IMG/VR virus record: IMGVR_UViG_3300027704_000041
Span: 1-48,311 of that record
Source of the DNA: a virus
Reading direction: 5' to 3' (one strand)
Length of the DNA stretch: 48,311 bases
Both the position numbers and the translations under genes were made by a program. Within the stretch, counting starts at the first letter, position 1, and every line of letters starts with the position of its first letter. Positions 18,945-32,100 of the stretch are shown here, piece by piece. The notes under the pieces are model-generated. The model ran no database searches. It worked only from the letters and a program-made list of their open reading frames with translations, and was not told the origin of the DNA.

Positions 18945-20968
18945 TGGCTACACAATCAAACAATAATTATACTATAACAAACGTAATATACTCTGTTACA
19001 GGTGGAGCAAATGTTGTCACAAACCATCCAACAGCAGTGTTAACTATAACTGCAGACTCGGGCTATTCTGTTGACGCAGAAGATTTCACGTGGACAAACA
19101 CTACTTTAGCTAACATAAACACTGTAGTGTTCACTCAAGGAGCTTCTAACACTATTGTAATATGTACAGTTACTTTTGATAGTCCTTTTGCCATGCCTAG
19201 CGCTGACACGGTTCGAAGTCTTTGTATAACTGGTGCTGCTGTAAAGTCTAGAGTTTCTATTGATGGTTTATATCAGGCCAATGTAGTTTCAGCGGCTAAC
19301 ATGACAATAATATCTGGCAGTCCTGCTCCGGAAGTTATATCATACAATACCTCTGGTGTTGTTGGTAACGAAGTGTTGATTATTGAAAAAACGTACACAG
19401 CTGCAAGTAATTATTATTTTTCTCAAGATTTTTTAATAGAGTATGAATTAGGTTCTTCAAGTTTAGACTATTACGATTGTGTGGAAGTAAAAACAATAGA
19501 TTCTAGTGGTAGATTAACATCTATTAATTTAAAGTTTTATTACACTTTTCCTTCTTTATCTTATGTTAACGATAAGATTAAAGTTTCAATACCTGCTACT
19601 AAAGCAATAAAAGTAACACCAGTTAAAATAACAAGTTATTCAGTTAACATTTCTAACACCGGTGCTCAAGGTGACATAAGAACAGTAAGAATATTTGGAG
19701 CGCCTACAGCTACTTTTACACTGGCCAGTAATAATGGTACTATACTAAGTTTTAATACATTTAATGCAGATGATGAATTGTTATTATATGCAACAACACC
19801 AACATTGACTATACCAGCTGCTGGTTACTTTGATATAAATATAAAAATACCTGCAGTAAGCTCGAACGCGGTGTACTGTTTTACTATAGCTGGTGGTAAT
19901 TTAATATCTCCTTTTACTCAAGTAAATCCATTTTGCATATATCAATATGTAGATACTACATTAACGTTTACAGCTTCAGGAACTAATATGTCAACGTCAG
20001 GAACTTCCACGTACACTAAAAGTTTCCCAGCTCTTTCTCAGGCTTCGGTAAATGGAGACGCTTATAATAACCCTATGACTTTTACCGTGGCTGGTTCAAG
20101 TGGTCAAGCACTTAGTTTAGCTACTAATTTCGACGAAGAGTCTTGGAGTAATTCTTTTGACGTATTAAAAGATCTTCAAGCAACTATTAGTAATGCCAAT
20201 GTTTTAGTACTTGCTAATACTACAAATTTAGCAGTTGGTTCAGAATTACAAATAATTCCAAACATCGTAACCACTGTTAGAAAGATAACAGCTATATCAG
20301 GTAACAATGTTACTATAGATGGAGCGGCTATAACAGTTAGTAATTTAACAAACTTTCCAACCTTAGCTTTTACTAATAGGAAAAAATCAGAACTAGCTTT
20401 ACCTGCTGTAGCTACATTAAATGATTCTAATACAGTTGCCACTGTAACTTCTAATGGTTATATTTCAAAATATGGCGACGGTAACGTGACATTTAATTTA
20501 AATCTAGCTGATCTATTAACTGTTGGTAGTGCTAACGGCTGTGTTGAATACAATATAACTGTAGGAGCGTTAGGTGGTACTGTCACTTACTTTGACTGTA
20601 TAACAAAATCAAAAAGAGTAATATTTGTAAGTAAAGGTGATGGTAATTTTTCTATATGTGCTTTAAGTAGTCCTGCTGTTGTAGTAACTGGATCTGTTTC
20701 TGTTGGGTTATCTGGAGATACTTGTGATTCTACAGGTGTAGATCAAACATGTGCAACATGGAGTGTTGTATACAATCCTATTAGACCTTTAAGTAAATCA
20801 GTAGACATTAAGTTTATAAATTGTGAAACACTAGCTGTTCAGGTTGTAAGCATAGGATTAGGTTCCACAGCAACAACACAATGTGCTACAAGACAACCAC
20901 CAATTAGTAGTGATCCTGGAGATGGCGGAGCTACAATAACATTAACAAATCTATCATGTACACCTTAA
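18944..20968 (+). CDS. Beta-rich tail/adhesin-like protein
   Basis: 674 residues, overlapping the preceding stop by one base (TAATG). The sequence is Thr/Ser/Asn/Val-rich with alternating hydrophobics throughout and no long helices, suggesting stacked beta-sandwich (Ig-like) domains. Repeated cysteine-containing short motifs (SNTIVICTVTF, DYYDCVEVK, VEYNITV ... YFDCITK) hint at related repeat units. It likely forms part of the tail or a receptor-binding projection. No enzyme motif is visible, and no family name can be given from the sequence alone. Confidence 0.55.
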   Translation: MATQSNNNYTITNVIYSVTGGANVVTNHPTAVLTITADSGYSVDAEDFTWTNTTLANINTVVFTQGASNTIVICTVTFDSPFAMPSADTVRSLCITGAAVKSRVSIDGLYQANVVSAANMTIISGSPAPEVISYNTSGVVGNEVLIIEKTYTAASNYYFSQDFLIEYELGSSSLDYYDCVEVKTIDSSGRLTSINLKFYYTFPSLSYVNDKIKVSIPATKAIKVTPVKITSYSVNISNTGAQGDIRTVRIFGAPTATFTLASNNGTILSFNTFNADDELLLYATTPTLTIPAAGYFDINIKIPAVSSNAVYCFTIAGGNLISPFTQVNPFCIYQYVDTTLTFTASGTNMSTSGTSTYTKSFPALSQASVNGDAYNNPMTFTVAGSSGQALSLATNFDEESWSNSFDVLKDLQATISNANVLVLANTTNLAVGSELQIIPNIVTTVRKITAISGNNVTIDGAAITVSNLTNFPTLAFTNRKKSELALPAVATLNDSNTVATVTSNGYISKYGDGNVTFNLNLADLLTVGSANGCVEYNITVGALGGTVTYFDCITKSKRVIFVSKGDGNFSICALSSPAVVVTGSVSVGLSGDTCDSTGVDQTCATWSVVYNPIRPLSKSVDIKFINCETLAVQVVSIGLGSTATTQCATRQPPISSDPGDGGATITLTNLSCTP

Positions 20969-20978
20969 TAAATAAAAT

Positions 20979-21323
20979 ATGCCTACACAAGCAATAACAC
21001 TAACTTTTCCAACAGCAGTCAACGTATCTTTACAAATAGGAGATACGTTGTATTACGCTGGAGCTAATGACACTACTGTTGAAATAGGTGTTGTTACTAG
21101 TATAACTGTAAGCGCTGTCAACGGTACCGTGGCTGTTGTAGCTCAAATAGATACTCAAACCACACCGCCAGGAAACAATAGCTACATATTTTTTACTAAA
21201 GAAGCTAGAGGAAATACTTCAAATTTAAAAGGATATTACGCGGAGGCTCAGTTTAGAAACGACAAAATAACATCTGTTGAATTGTTTTCAGTTGGTTCAG
21301 AGGTATTTGAAAGTAGTAAATAG
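20979..21323 (+). CDS. Small virion protein
   Basis: 114 residues, beta-rich in the first two thirds (TLYYAGANDTTVEIGVV, then VNGTVAVVAQIDTQ) and ending NSYIFFTKEARGNTSNLKGYYAEAQFRND...ELFSVGSEVFESSK. The 'Y-I-F-F-[TS]-K ... L-x-G-Y-Y-A-E ... [GS]SE-[IV]FESSK' type ending recurs, from memory, in small structural proteins of uncultured marine phages. It starts 10 bases after the preceding gene and is likely a minor tail component. Confidence 0.6.
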   Translation: MPTQAITLTFPTAVNVSLQIGDTLYYAGANDTTVEIGVVTSITVSAVNGTVAVVAQIDTQTTPPGNNSYIFFTKEARGNTSNLKGYYAEAQFRNDKITSVELFSVGSEVFESSK

Positions 21324-21373
21324 TTAACTTACTCTTTTAAAATGTAATAATAATAACATAAACAACAATTAAA

Positions 21374-22033
21374 ATGGCACAAGGATTATATAAAAAAGGA
21401 TCACCCTTAAAAATATCGGGTGGATTAATAAAAGCAGGAGTTGGTGGGCTAATGGGTATCGCTGGTGGTATTATAGGTGGTGGTCAAAGAAGAAGAGAGC
21501 AGAGAGAGGCGCAGGCAGAAATGCAAGCTAACAAAGCTAGATTTACTAATTTAGACACTTCTAACCTAGCTTCTAATCTTGACAATGCTTATGAAGATAT
21601 GAGTGTTAATACAGGCGCTGCTGATTTTGCTAGAGAGCAATCACAACAAAACATGTCAAATACAATGGGTAGCATGGGTGCCGCGGCTGGAGGATCTGGT
21701 ATAGCCGCTATGGCTCAGGCTTTAGCTGGTGCTGGTAACCAACAAGCGCAACAAGCATCTGTTAGTATAGGTCAACAAGAACAAAGCAATCAACTTAGAG
21801 CTGCTCAAGGTAGAATGAGTGTACAAAACGCTGAGCTACAAGGCGAACAACAATCTAGAAACGCTGAAAAAGATAAAACAGAAACATTATTTGGAATGAG
21901 TCAACAAAGACTTGGAGCTGCTAATGCTGCTAGAGATGCAGCTACACAGTCCATAACAGGTGGTATAGGCCAAATGGTTGGTGGGGTTGCTGATCACAGT
22001 GATATCATGGGCGCTTCTGGAGTTACACAATAA
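21374..22033 (+). CDS. Internal virion protein (T7 gp14-like character)
   Basis: 219 residues. After a basic start containing YKKGSPLK comes a Gly/Ala/Ile stretch (residues 16-35, GLIKAGVGGLMGIAGGIIGG) that could insert in a membrane. The rest is a Gln/Ala/Asn-rich helical and Gly-rich body (SNTMGSMGAAAGGSGIAAMA). This composition, size and position just before a large internal protein match ejected inner-core proteins of podoviruses, such as T7 gp14, which help form the DNA channel in the host envelope. Function is inferred from character, not homology. An A/T-rich leader precedes the ATG. Confidence 0.6.
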   Translation: MAQGLYKKGSPLKISGGLIKAGVGGLMGIAGGIIGGGQRRREQREAQAEMQANKARFTNLDTSNLASNLDNAYEDMSVNTGAADFAREQSQQNMSNTMGSMGAAAGGSGIAAMAQALAGAGNQQAQQASVSIGQQEQSNQLRAAQGRMSVQNAELQGEQQSRNAEKDKTETLFGMSQQRLGAANAARDAATQSITGGIGQMVGGVADHSDIMGASGVTQ

Positions 22034-22043
22034 TAAAACTTAA

Positions 22044-23138
22044 ATGGCAAATTCAAACTTAATACAAGGCGCAGGTATAGCTGCAGATAGATTCGATAAT
22101 ATCCAAGGTGGTTTTAACGCAGGTGCTGGTGGAATAGGACCTAGTGAAGGTGCTTTGGCAGAGATGAGAAACACTCTATACAAGCAAAGGCAGGATGAAG
22201 TTGAGTTAAAAAACTATGTTAATAGCATGGACACTATAGAGGTTTCTAAAGTTGAACCTGGCATGAGAGACGAGGTTAATAGTTTCTTGATATCAAATAG
22301 AAACAAATATGCTAAAGCAGCCAAGGCAGCATCTACGCTAGATGCCGATGACCCAGCGTATATGAAAGCTATAGCTACAATGAACTCTATTAACTCAGAT
22401 TTTAAATCATTAAGTACTAATTTAGATGAATTTAAGAAAAAAAGAGAACAATACTACACTGATACTAAAAACAACTCTATAAGTGAATCTTCTATTGTAA
22501 ACGGAAACACAGCTAATTTAAATTCTTTGTATAAAAACAATGATTTTGATATAGTCATAGAACCTGGAGGAACTTTTCAAATTTCTCATGAAGGTGAATT
22601 CGTTCCATTTTCTGACTTTGAAAAAGATACAGACTGGAATTATCATTTAATTAACGCTCAAGGCTTTGATGATATAATGAAACTTACTAACAAGGCTCAA
22701 AATGGAGGTGCTAAGATTGAGGGTGGTTTAGAAACAAATTATAAATACCAGTTAAACGGAATGTTTAACACCATGGGTAGAGAAGATATGATGTCTATGG
22801 TTTACGACACAGTTATAAGTGATACTCCTATGAATGACAGATCTGATTGGAATGATGATCTTTTAGACATAGAAAATGATCAAGCGTTAAGATCTTACTT
22901 ATCAGGAGTATATCTTGAAGGTTTGAAAAAAGTTGCATCATCTGCTTTCAATGAAAAGAGAGCTATTGCAAATCAAAAAATTCAAGATGCAGCTAATAAA
23001 TCTAGAAGAATAGCACAAGCAAAAGCATCGGTTGTAAGTAATAAACCATTTATTGATCAATTTCAAGGCTTGAGCGATAAGGAAAAAGCTAAATTTTTAG
23101 CTGACCTTCAAAAAAGCCAAACACTTCCAACCAAATAA
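22044..23138 (+). CDS. Internal virion-type protein, unknown
   Basis: 364 residues, starting MANSNLIQGAGIAADRF after a leader AAACTTAAATG, ten bases past the gp14-like gene. A Gly-rich N-terminus leads into long charged helices (residues ~45-150) with a beta-containing middle (DIVIEPGGTFQISHEGEFVPF) and a basic helical end. It sits between the gp14-like gene and the giant polyvalent protein, where inner-core/ejection proteins are usually encoded. No enzyme motif is visible. Confidence 0.55.
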   Translation: MANSNLIQGAGIAADRFDNIQGGFNAGAGGIGPSEGALAEMRNTLYKQRQDEVELKNYVNSMDTIEVSKVEPGMRDEVNSFLISNRNKYAKAAKAASTLDADDPAYMKAIATMNSINSDFKSLSTNLDEFKKKREQYYTDTKNNSISESSIVNGNTANLNSLYKNNDFDIVIEPGGTFQISHEGEFVPFSDFEKDTDWNYHLINAQGFDDIMKLTNKAQNGGAKIEGGLETNYKYQLNGMFNTMGREDMMSMVYDTVISDTPMNDRSDWNDDLLDIENDQALRSYLSGVYLEGLKKVASSAFNEKRAIANQKIQDAANKSRRIAQAKASVVSNKPFIDQFQGLSDKEKAKFLADLQKSQTLPTK

Positions 23139-23153
23139 AATAAAATTAAAAAT

Positions 23154-26100
23154 ATGAAAGGCACACCTTTAAAACAAGCCCAACAGTATTCTTACAATGG
23201 TAAAGATTTTTCTATAGAAGAAATACAAGTTGCGGCTGATTCTAGCGGATTAAGTTTCGACGACTACGTTAGCAAGCATAAACTGATTAATGATGATTTT
23301 CAAACAGATCCTGTAAATGTGGAGGCAGTTGCGGGGTCGGAGATACAACCAATAAATACGGCCTCCAAATTGGAAAAATCTTTATCGGATTTCAAATTTA
23401 GACTAACAGGTGATAGAGATAAAAACGAAGTAAAACGCGTCGATCCACAAATTAAGAACGTTGTGCAAGATAGCACAAACCCAAACCAATACATAAAACG
23501 TATACCTAAAAAAATAAAAACTGCCGAAACTTTAGAGAAAGATATATTTGATGACATAGTTAATCCCGAAAATATAGACTTCGGTGTACCCGGATCAGAA
23601 GTTGCCGCTGCTGCTGCTGTTAAATTTGAAAAACTACAAAAACAAGGTGCGGACTTTTTAAGAAGAATATCTGTTAGAAGGATTAAAAATACAAACAAAT
23701 CTAACATCTTAAACGCAGCTTCTTCTGAAGAAAAAGTAACAACTTTATTAGAGGTTCTTAAACCTAGCGTTAATAAAGAAGGTGTTCAAGATTTTAGTAG
23801 TACATCTTTTATTGGTAGAGTCTTAGGATCAGATGAAGAGGAAGGAAAAATAACCTTTGACAAAATATTTAGTGGAACTAATTTAGAGTTTGAAGAAGTA
23901 AACCAAGGCCAGTTTCAAGGTGATAATTACGCAGTACTTAATGCAGCGTCTGGAGGAACAACAGGTGGTTTTGAATTTATAAAAGTTAAAATACCTGGCT
24001 CGGAAGGGCATGTTGTATTAGAGCTTAATACTGATAGTCTTTTTACAGGTCAACAGACATCGGCTTTAAATAAAGCTAATTACAAGTTGCTACAAGACTA
24101 CATGACTAAAAATGCTAGTCTAATAAAAACAGATAGAGACTTTTTTCAAAACAAAGAAAGTTTAAGAGATGAGGCAAGAGCTATTACTGAAATAGCTACA
24201 GAGAATAATCCAATTTTTATTGAAGAAAAACAAGAAATAAAGTCAAGATTTAATGTACTTAATCTTGATAAATCTACAGCGGTAAATAATACTGAGTTTT
24301 ACAAAATAAATCAACTATTTGATGGTAAATACTCAACCGACAGAATGCCATATTCTGATGAAACTGGTAGTTCTCATGAAAGAGGTGTATTAGCAGATAA
24401 GTTTGATGCTGTTTCTAAAGAGCTAAGTGCGCTTAGCGATGATCGTATAGATACTCTTAAAGAAAAATACAAAGCTAAAACCATTGACGATCTTGCTAAG
24501 ATGATGGTTTTGAATCAAGAAGCCCAAACTGAGACCTTAGGTTTAATTAATAAGTTTTCTCAACTATATATAGAAGATAATTTTCAAAGCAGGGATACAG
24601 CTGCCGCGTTAAACGTTGGTACAAGGATGCTAGATTTAGATCTAAATAAAGAGCTAGAAAGTATAACAAGTACGCAGAGTACTATATTAGATAAGTCTAA
24701 AGAAAATAAAAACATTCAACAAATAATACAAGACGTCATTGATCAAAAAGGCGGAATGACCCAGTTGCAGGAGGAACAATTAACTATAGCTTTAAATAAC
24801 AATGGTATTGTTATAGACCCTTACGATAACGAAACTTATTCAGAAACTACAATTGATGAAAACGGTGTTGAGACTACAACGGTGTTTAATAAAGCGATTC
24901 TTAGTAATTTAAAAACACTATATGATCAAGCCTACATGGATAACGCTTCTTATTATAGTATATTTAACACATTAAACGACAAAGCTCAAAACATAGCTGA
25001 TAAAAAAAATGAATTAAACGTGTCTATGGACGCGGCTTCTAGAAACTATGATTTAAGTGAAAAATATATATCTAACATTGCTTTAGGTACTCTTGACATT
25101 GGTGCTGGTATCGCAAACTTAGGTTTTAATGTTTTTACAGGTGGTGTTTACATGGACGAAGAAAGTCCGTTTCAAGACCTTTATAAAACTACAAATAGAG
25201 TTAGAGGTAGTTATGTTAGAGACGTAGACTTTAGTAGTGGAGCAGGTGGAGCTTTCAATTCAATAGGAAATTTTGGTAAATTTTTAATGCAAGAAGGTTC
25301 AAATCAACTTCCTATATTAGCAGCTATGGTTGCTAGTGGTGGTTATGCTGCTCTTGTAGTAGGCGCTTCCTCTACTGGTCAAAAGCAGATGGATATGACT
25401 TACCAGCTTGTAAATGGTTTAAAAGATCATTCACATACTTCAATGTGGTTAACAAGTTTAGGTTATGGTCTTGCTGAAGGTGGATTTGCGCATTTAACAA
25501 CTGTACCTATTTTAGCAAGAGCAAAAAGAAACTTCTTAAAATCTGGCAAGCTAAAAGGTATGCAGGCTTTAAATACCTCGTCAAAAAACTGGGCTAAAGA
25601 AAATGCTAGAGGAACAGTTACAGATATACTTTTAGAACCTTTAGGTGAAATAGCAACTGTTGGTGTTCAAAACATGTTAGATGGAGTTGATGTCACTAGA
25701 GGTATGGACCATGCTGGTTTCTCTGGTTTTGGTTTTGGATTATTGTTTAGTGGTTTACCTTTTCTTAGAGGAGCTTATAATTCTAAATTTTCTTCATATG
25801 AAAGCATGAGTGAAATGCGAGGTTTGCAAAACAGCATCAATGAGATGGGTAGCAAATTAGACAGGATGAACTATGGTATGGGAGATATTAATCCTAATTT
25901 TTTCAAGACAAAGAAACAGTTAATGGATAACATGGCTAAAAAACAAGCCAAGCTTAATAAGTTAATTGAATCTAACACTACACTAATACAAAACACTTTA
26001 GGTGAAGAAGCGATTGGTGCTACTATATTCGTAAGGAACAAGCAGTTTGGGATTCAGAATAAGATTAAGGATATTAAAAATAATCCAGATATAGATGCGG

Positions 26101-29100
26101 CTACTAAGCAAAAATTAATATCTGATTTAGTTGCAGATTTTGACATAATAGAAAGTCGACTGCAGGATATGTTGTCTGATACAAATAAGAAAAAACTTAG
26201 AACTGCTTTTGTAGGTTTAGAGGTTACTAACAAAGAAAAATATGATAACTTCATTTCAGAAGCAGACGCTAATTTAATAGCTAAAGATCCTGACAAAAAA
26301 CACACGCCAGAGGACGTAAAGAAAGAAGCATATAATCTTTATATGAAAGACAAGTTTGAAGCTACTGATGCTCAAGCCGCTGCTGAAGGTATTAATATAT
26401 CTCAATTTAATACAGTAGACGAAGCTGTTACAGGCGTGCAAGCATTGGTTGATAACGGAACTTTAGATGAGCAAGTTGGTGCTGATTTTATAGATGGTAT
26501 AAAAAACAATAATGCAGATGGCGCGGCATACGTTGATGCTAATGGTGTTAAGACTACTATTTCCGTAATGGAGAATAGAATTAAAAACGAACAACAATTT
26601 ACAAAAACACATGAAATAGGTCACCAAGTATTTTGGGAGCTGTTTACTGGTAAAGGTGCTGATAGAATAGGTTTTGGTAATGTATCTAATCAACTTCTTA
26701 CTTCAATGGAGATGATTGATAATAAAACTTACCAAAGCTTTATAAAAGACCAACGTATATACGACGGAGATGGTAACGTTGATCCTAAAGAAGTTATATC
26801 TGTTTTTCTTGAGTATATTGCCCAAGGTAAATTTGGTGAGAAAAAAGCAAAAGGTTTATCTGGTTTATTTGGTGTTCTTACTCAGCAGAAGTTTAAAGAA
26901 AAATATAAGTTTGATTTCAAAGGAGAAACTGATTCTTATAATTTTGTTGTTAATTTAGCTAAAAAAATACAAGACGGAACTTTAACAAAAGAAGATATAG
27001 CTGATGCTAAAGAGTCTAGCGTGGTGACAGATGCTCAGACTAATGACATAAAAGATTTTATAAATCAAACAAAAGAAGCTCCATCTGACGTAGCTAATAG
27101 TGCTGGTACTAATTTAGAAGGTTTATTAAATGACTTTGTTGTAGGGAAAATGAACATCGATAGGTCTAAGAAAGGACTACCTGTTTTACCTGAAGGATTT
27201 ATTCCAAAGCCTGAAAAGAAAAGAGAAAAAATAAGATCTTTTGTTAACGGCATGTTAAGCACAGATGTTAACGGCAATCAAGTAACGGATTTTATGAAAT
27301 CAAGATTAGTTGCTGAATCTGACGCTATGGGTCCTTATGTAACAACTATTTCTAATAAAATTTGGAACGGTTTAGATCCAATGAACAGAGAAGGTCAAAC
27401 TATAGATACTTGGAAGCAACTTGTAGCTACAGAGTTATCTACAATGATACAGCAAGAGTATTTAAAACCAAATAAAGAAGGTGTTACTAAGTTTCAAGAT
27501 TTAGATAAGTTCGTAAGAAACAGAGGTTACTTTAGAGTGTTTGAGTTAGCGAAAGCTACTTTTAAGCAAACTGCAGCTACTTTAGGTTTAGAGAATGTTG
27601 GAGACGTTGCTGACACAGAGGTTGATTTAGATGCTGAGCAAGCTGATCTTGATGCTGCTAAAAAACTAAGAGATAGTAAGGTTGATTTTGTTAACAAAGT
27701 TAAATTTATAGACAGCAGTAATAAAGCTGTTAATCTACCAAATAGTGTAGTAGATGCGATAACTAATAATATTGTAAAAACATTTAAAACTAAAAAGTTT
27801 AAGAATGAGTTAGGTACTAACAAGTTTAGAACAGAGCTAGCTAAAGAGTATGGCGGAAGCATAGGAACTATGTTTAAAAATGTAATGCAACGTGGTGAAA
27901 ACTTTAACAACGATGTAGAGCTAACAAATGCAGATAAAAAAGGTAACTATTCTCAGTTTTTATCACAAAACTTTAACTTAATATACGATCTACCTATAGA
28001 TGTATTGAATAAAAAATATCCTTTCTTAACTGAAAGCACAGGTGTTAGAATGAATGCTGAGCAAATCAGAGGTCATAATGATGCTATAGACAAAGGCTTG
28101 AGTGTTGGTAAAAAAATAACTGATATAAAGTCTGGGCCTTTTATATTTGAAAAAGTAAAAGACAAGATAAAAGCTAAAATAGATTATTTAAATTACTTTG
28201 AAGGAACAGGTGTTAAGCCTAACACTAAAGGAGCTAGACAGTTATCTTTAGCTGATACGATGGGTCAAGAATCTGCTTATGATATTCAAGGAGATGCTCT
28301 TAGAGAAGCTGGTTTTAAAACAGAGGCTTTTATACAAGAGTTAAATAAAAACGTAGGTAGAGTAGCTTTTAGTTCTGTTAGAGGTCTAGATTTTGGTAAA
28401 CAATCTCAGTTTTATGCATCACTACCAGGTGTTGCTAGTATGTTAGACCCAAGCTCAACAAACTGGGCTGATCCTAAAAAAGTAGAAACAACGTTCAGAG
28501 AAATATTAAAAGATCAGTTACCTAATTTTACTAATTCAGAGGTAAACGCTATAGCAAAAGAACTAGCCGCTTACGCTAAGAAATTTAATCTTGTTGATCC
28601 TATAGTTAAAGATGGAGCTAAAGATTCTGGAATTCTTCTAGATTATATAAGTGACATGTTTTCTGAGAACCAGGTAAACCAAGCTCTAAGATCGTTTTTA
28701 AACTTAAACGAAGCTATTGCTCAAGGATTTGAGAATGACGTTAGAATACAAAGACATCGAGCTATACCTTTAGATTACATAAGACAGTTTGATAATGATC
28801 CAGTAAGACAAAGACAGGCTATTATTGACGTCATACAAAATAAACCTATGTATGCTGGTGCTGGTAAAATTGGCGATGGTAGATATCAAGTGTTTGAAAA
28901 TACAAATGATTTTTACAAGCACTTAAACACTTTGCCTGGTATTGAAATTGATATACCTAACTCAAGAAAATCTACACAATCTTGGCTTAAGATAAACGGT
29001 AAAGAAGTAGCGCAAAGTGAAATTACTTTAATAGCAGAGACAAGTGCTGGCGGATTAAAAGATAAAAACTTTACTGGAAGATTAGAACAAGCTAAAAACG

Positions 29101-32100
29101 CTAGACGATATGTTAAAGGCATGATGGAATTAGTTGTTGATGGTGAATATGACAATATGGATTTAGCTATGTTAGTTAAACAAATGGATTCTCAAATGAC
29201 AGCTCCATTAAAAAGAGCAGCTAACTTAGAATACATTGTACCAGGATTAAATCCTAAAAACGCTAGGTACGAGCACATGATACCTACTAATTTTGTTTTA
29301 ATGAACTTAGTTGATTACTACAAGAATGACAGAGCTAATGCTGATACAAAAGCAGACGAGTTATTTGAAGAGTATAAAGTGGCTATTATACCTAAAAAAA
29401 TGGATGATTTTCTAACCAAGGTTGGTTTACAATCAAAAATGAACTTAGGTTATAAGATAGGTGATCCTGCTTTTAAAAGATATTACAACATAAGAACTTG
29501 GGGTAACAAAAACTTTGTTGCTATAACAAGTATAAACCCAGACGCTACAACTAAAATTATTGGTGAGTCTTGGGAAATTGCAGGTAAAGCAGTCAACAAA
29601 CAAAACTTGTTCCAAGAGTTACAACAATACAGAGCTGAGACTAAAGCTGTTGAATTAGGCTCTAAAGTAGCTTTTTCAGCCAAAGGTATAAGTGTTTGGG
29701 ATTTTGATGATACATTGGCTCAAACTAAATCTAACGTGCTTTATACGCTTCCAGATGGAACGAAAGGAAAAATAGACGCTACAGAGTTTGCGTTACAATC
29801 TGCTGAACTAGAGTCTAAAGGTGCTAAGTTTGACTTTAGTGAATTTACTAAAGTTATGAAAGGTAAAAAGGGCCCTATGTTTGAGAAGGCTGTTGCTCGT
29901 AATAAAAAATTTGGAAATGAAAATGTTTTCATACTTACCGCTAGACCTCAAGGTGCTGCAAATGCTATACATACTTTTCTAAAAGGTATTGATCTTGATA
30001 TACGTCTAGAAAATATAGTTGGATTAGCTGATGGTACAGCTAAAGCAAAAGCTGACTGGATGATAACTAAAATAGCTGACGGTTACAATGATTTCTACTT
30101 TGCTGACGATGCTATTAAAAATGTTAAAGCAGTAAAACAAATATACGATAATTTTGATATAAAAGGTAGAGTTCAACTAGCTAAAGTTGCTTTTAGCAAA
30201 GGTCTAAGTGAAGATTTTAACAGCATGATGGAGCGTCAAAAAGGAGTAGATCCTAATAAAACGTTTTCCGAAGTAGTAGCTAGAAGAAGAGGTAAGAAGA
30301 AAGGTGGTTTTAAATTCTTTATTCCGCCTTCAGCAGAAGATTTTAGAGGTTTAACTCAATATACTTTTGCTGGTAAAGGAAAACAAGGTGATGCAGATCA
30401 AACTTTCTTTGAAGACGCTTTAATGGCACCTTATTTTAAAGGTATAGCTGCTATTGAATCGTCTAGACAATCTATCAAAAATGATACTTCAGGTTTATTA
30501 AAGATGTATAAGCCAGTGGTTAAAAAATTAAACAAATTAATTCCAGGAGGAGACTTCACGTATGACGCTGCTATAAGAGTATATCTTTGGACAGAGGCTG
30601 GTATTGAAATACCTGGTATATCTAAAAGAGATCAAAAAAAATTACATGACTTAGTTAAGAATGATTCAGATTTATCTGGCTACGCTGCTGGATTACTTAC
30701 CGTGTCAAAAGTAGATGTATGGCCAGAGCCTAGTAAGTACTGGGATACACAAACAACCTTAAGTGATTTACAAAACCTAACTGACAAAGTAAATAGAAAG
30801 CAATACTTATCTGAGTTTATTGAAAACGTAGATACTATATTTAGTGAAAAGAATTTATTTAAAATAGAGGCGCTTTACGGTAAGGCTACTAGAAGTGCTA
30901 TAGAAGATTCTATTTACGCTATGAAAACAGGTAGTAACAGAACAACAGGTTCTAATAGCATTAACAACTCTTGGTTGAACTGGATAAACAACTCTGTAGG
31001 TACTATAATGTTCTTCAATAGAAGATCAGCATTACTACAGTTAATATCTTCAACAAACTTTATAAACTGGAGTGATAACAATGTTTTACAAGCTGGTTTA
31101 GCTTTTGCTAACCAACCACAATATTGGAAAGATTTCGTAATGATATTTAATTCTGACAAGTTAAAACAAAGACGTGGTGGTTTAAAATCAGATGTTCAAT
31201 CAGCTGAGATAGCTAATGCAGCTAAGAATACAAAAGACAAAGCTAACGCAGCTATATCTTATTTGCTTAAAATAGGTTTTACACCTACACAAATAGCGGA
31301 TAGTTTTGCTATAGCTTCAGGTGGAGCTTCTTTTTATAGAAATAGAGTTAAAACCTATACAAAAAAAGGCATGTCTAAAGCTGATGCTGAAGCTGCTGCT
31401 TTTCAAGATTTCAGTAAAGTATCAGATGAAGCTCAACAATCTGGTGATCCTGCTTTAGTTTCACAACAACAAAGAAGTACGGCGGGTAGATTAATACTGG
31501 CTTTCCAGAATACGCCGATGCAGTATACTAGGTTGATGAAGAAAGCTGGCCAAGATATAATAAATGGTAGAGGAGATTTTAAAACAAATTTTAGTAAAAT
31601 AATATACTACGGAGCTGTGCAGAATTTAATATTCAATGCGTTACAGCAAGCGTTGTTTGCTTTAATACCTGGGTTTGACGATGACGATACTGATGAAAGT
31701 CTAGAAATTAGTCAATCTAGAAAACAAGCAAATATATTAAACGGAATGATGGATTCTATCATTAGAGGTAGTGGTATATATGGCGCTATCGCAACCACTC
31801 TTAAAAATACTATAAGAAAATTTTATCAACAAGAGAAAAAAGGATTTACAGCTGATCATACTTACACTATAATAGAAGCTGCAAACATATCACCTCCTGT
31901 AGGTTCTAAGTTAAGAAAAATATATAGTGCTATTCAAACTTATAGGTTTAACAAAGACGTTATAGCTAAACACCCTTGGGATTTAACCATAGAAGGTAGA
32001 TACAATCCATCTCCTAATTACGAAATAATGGGAAGTCTTGCTTCTGCTTTAGTAAACATACCTCTTGATAGGGTCATGATAGAATCACGAGGCATAGCTG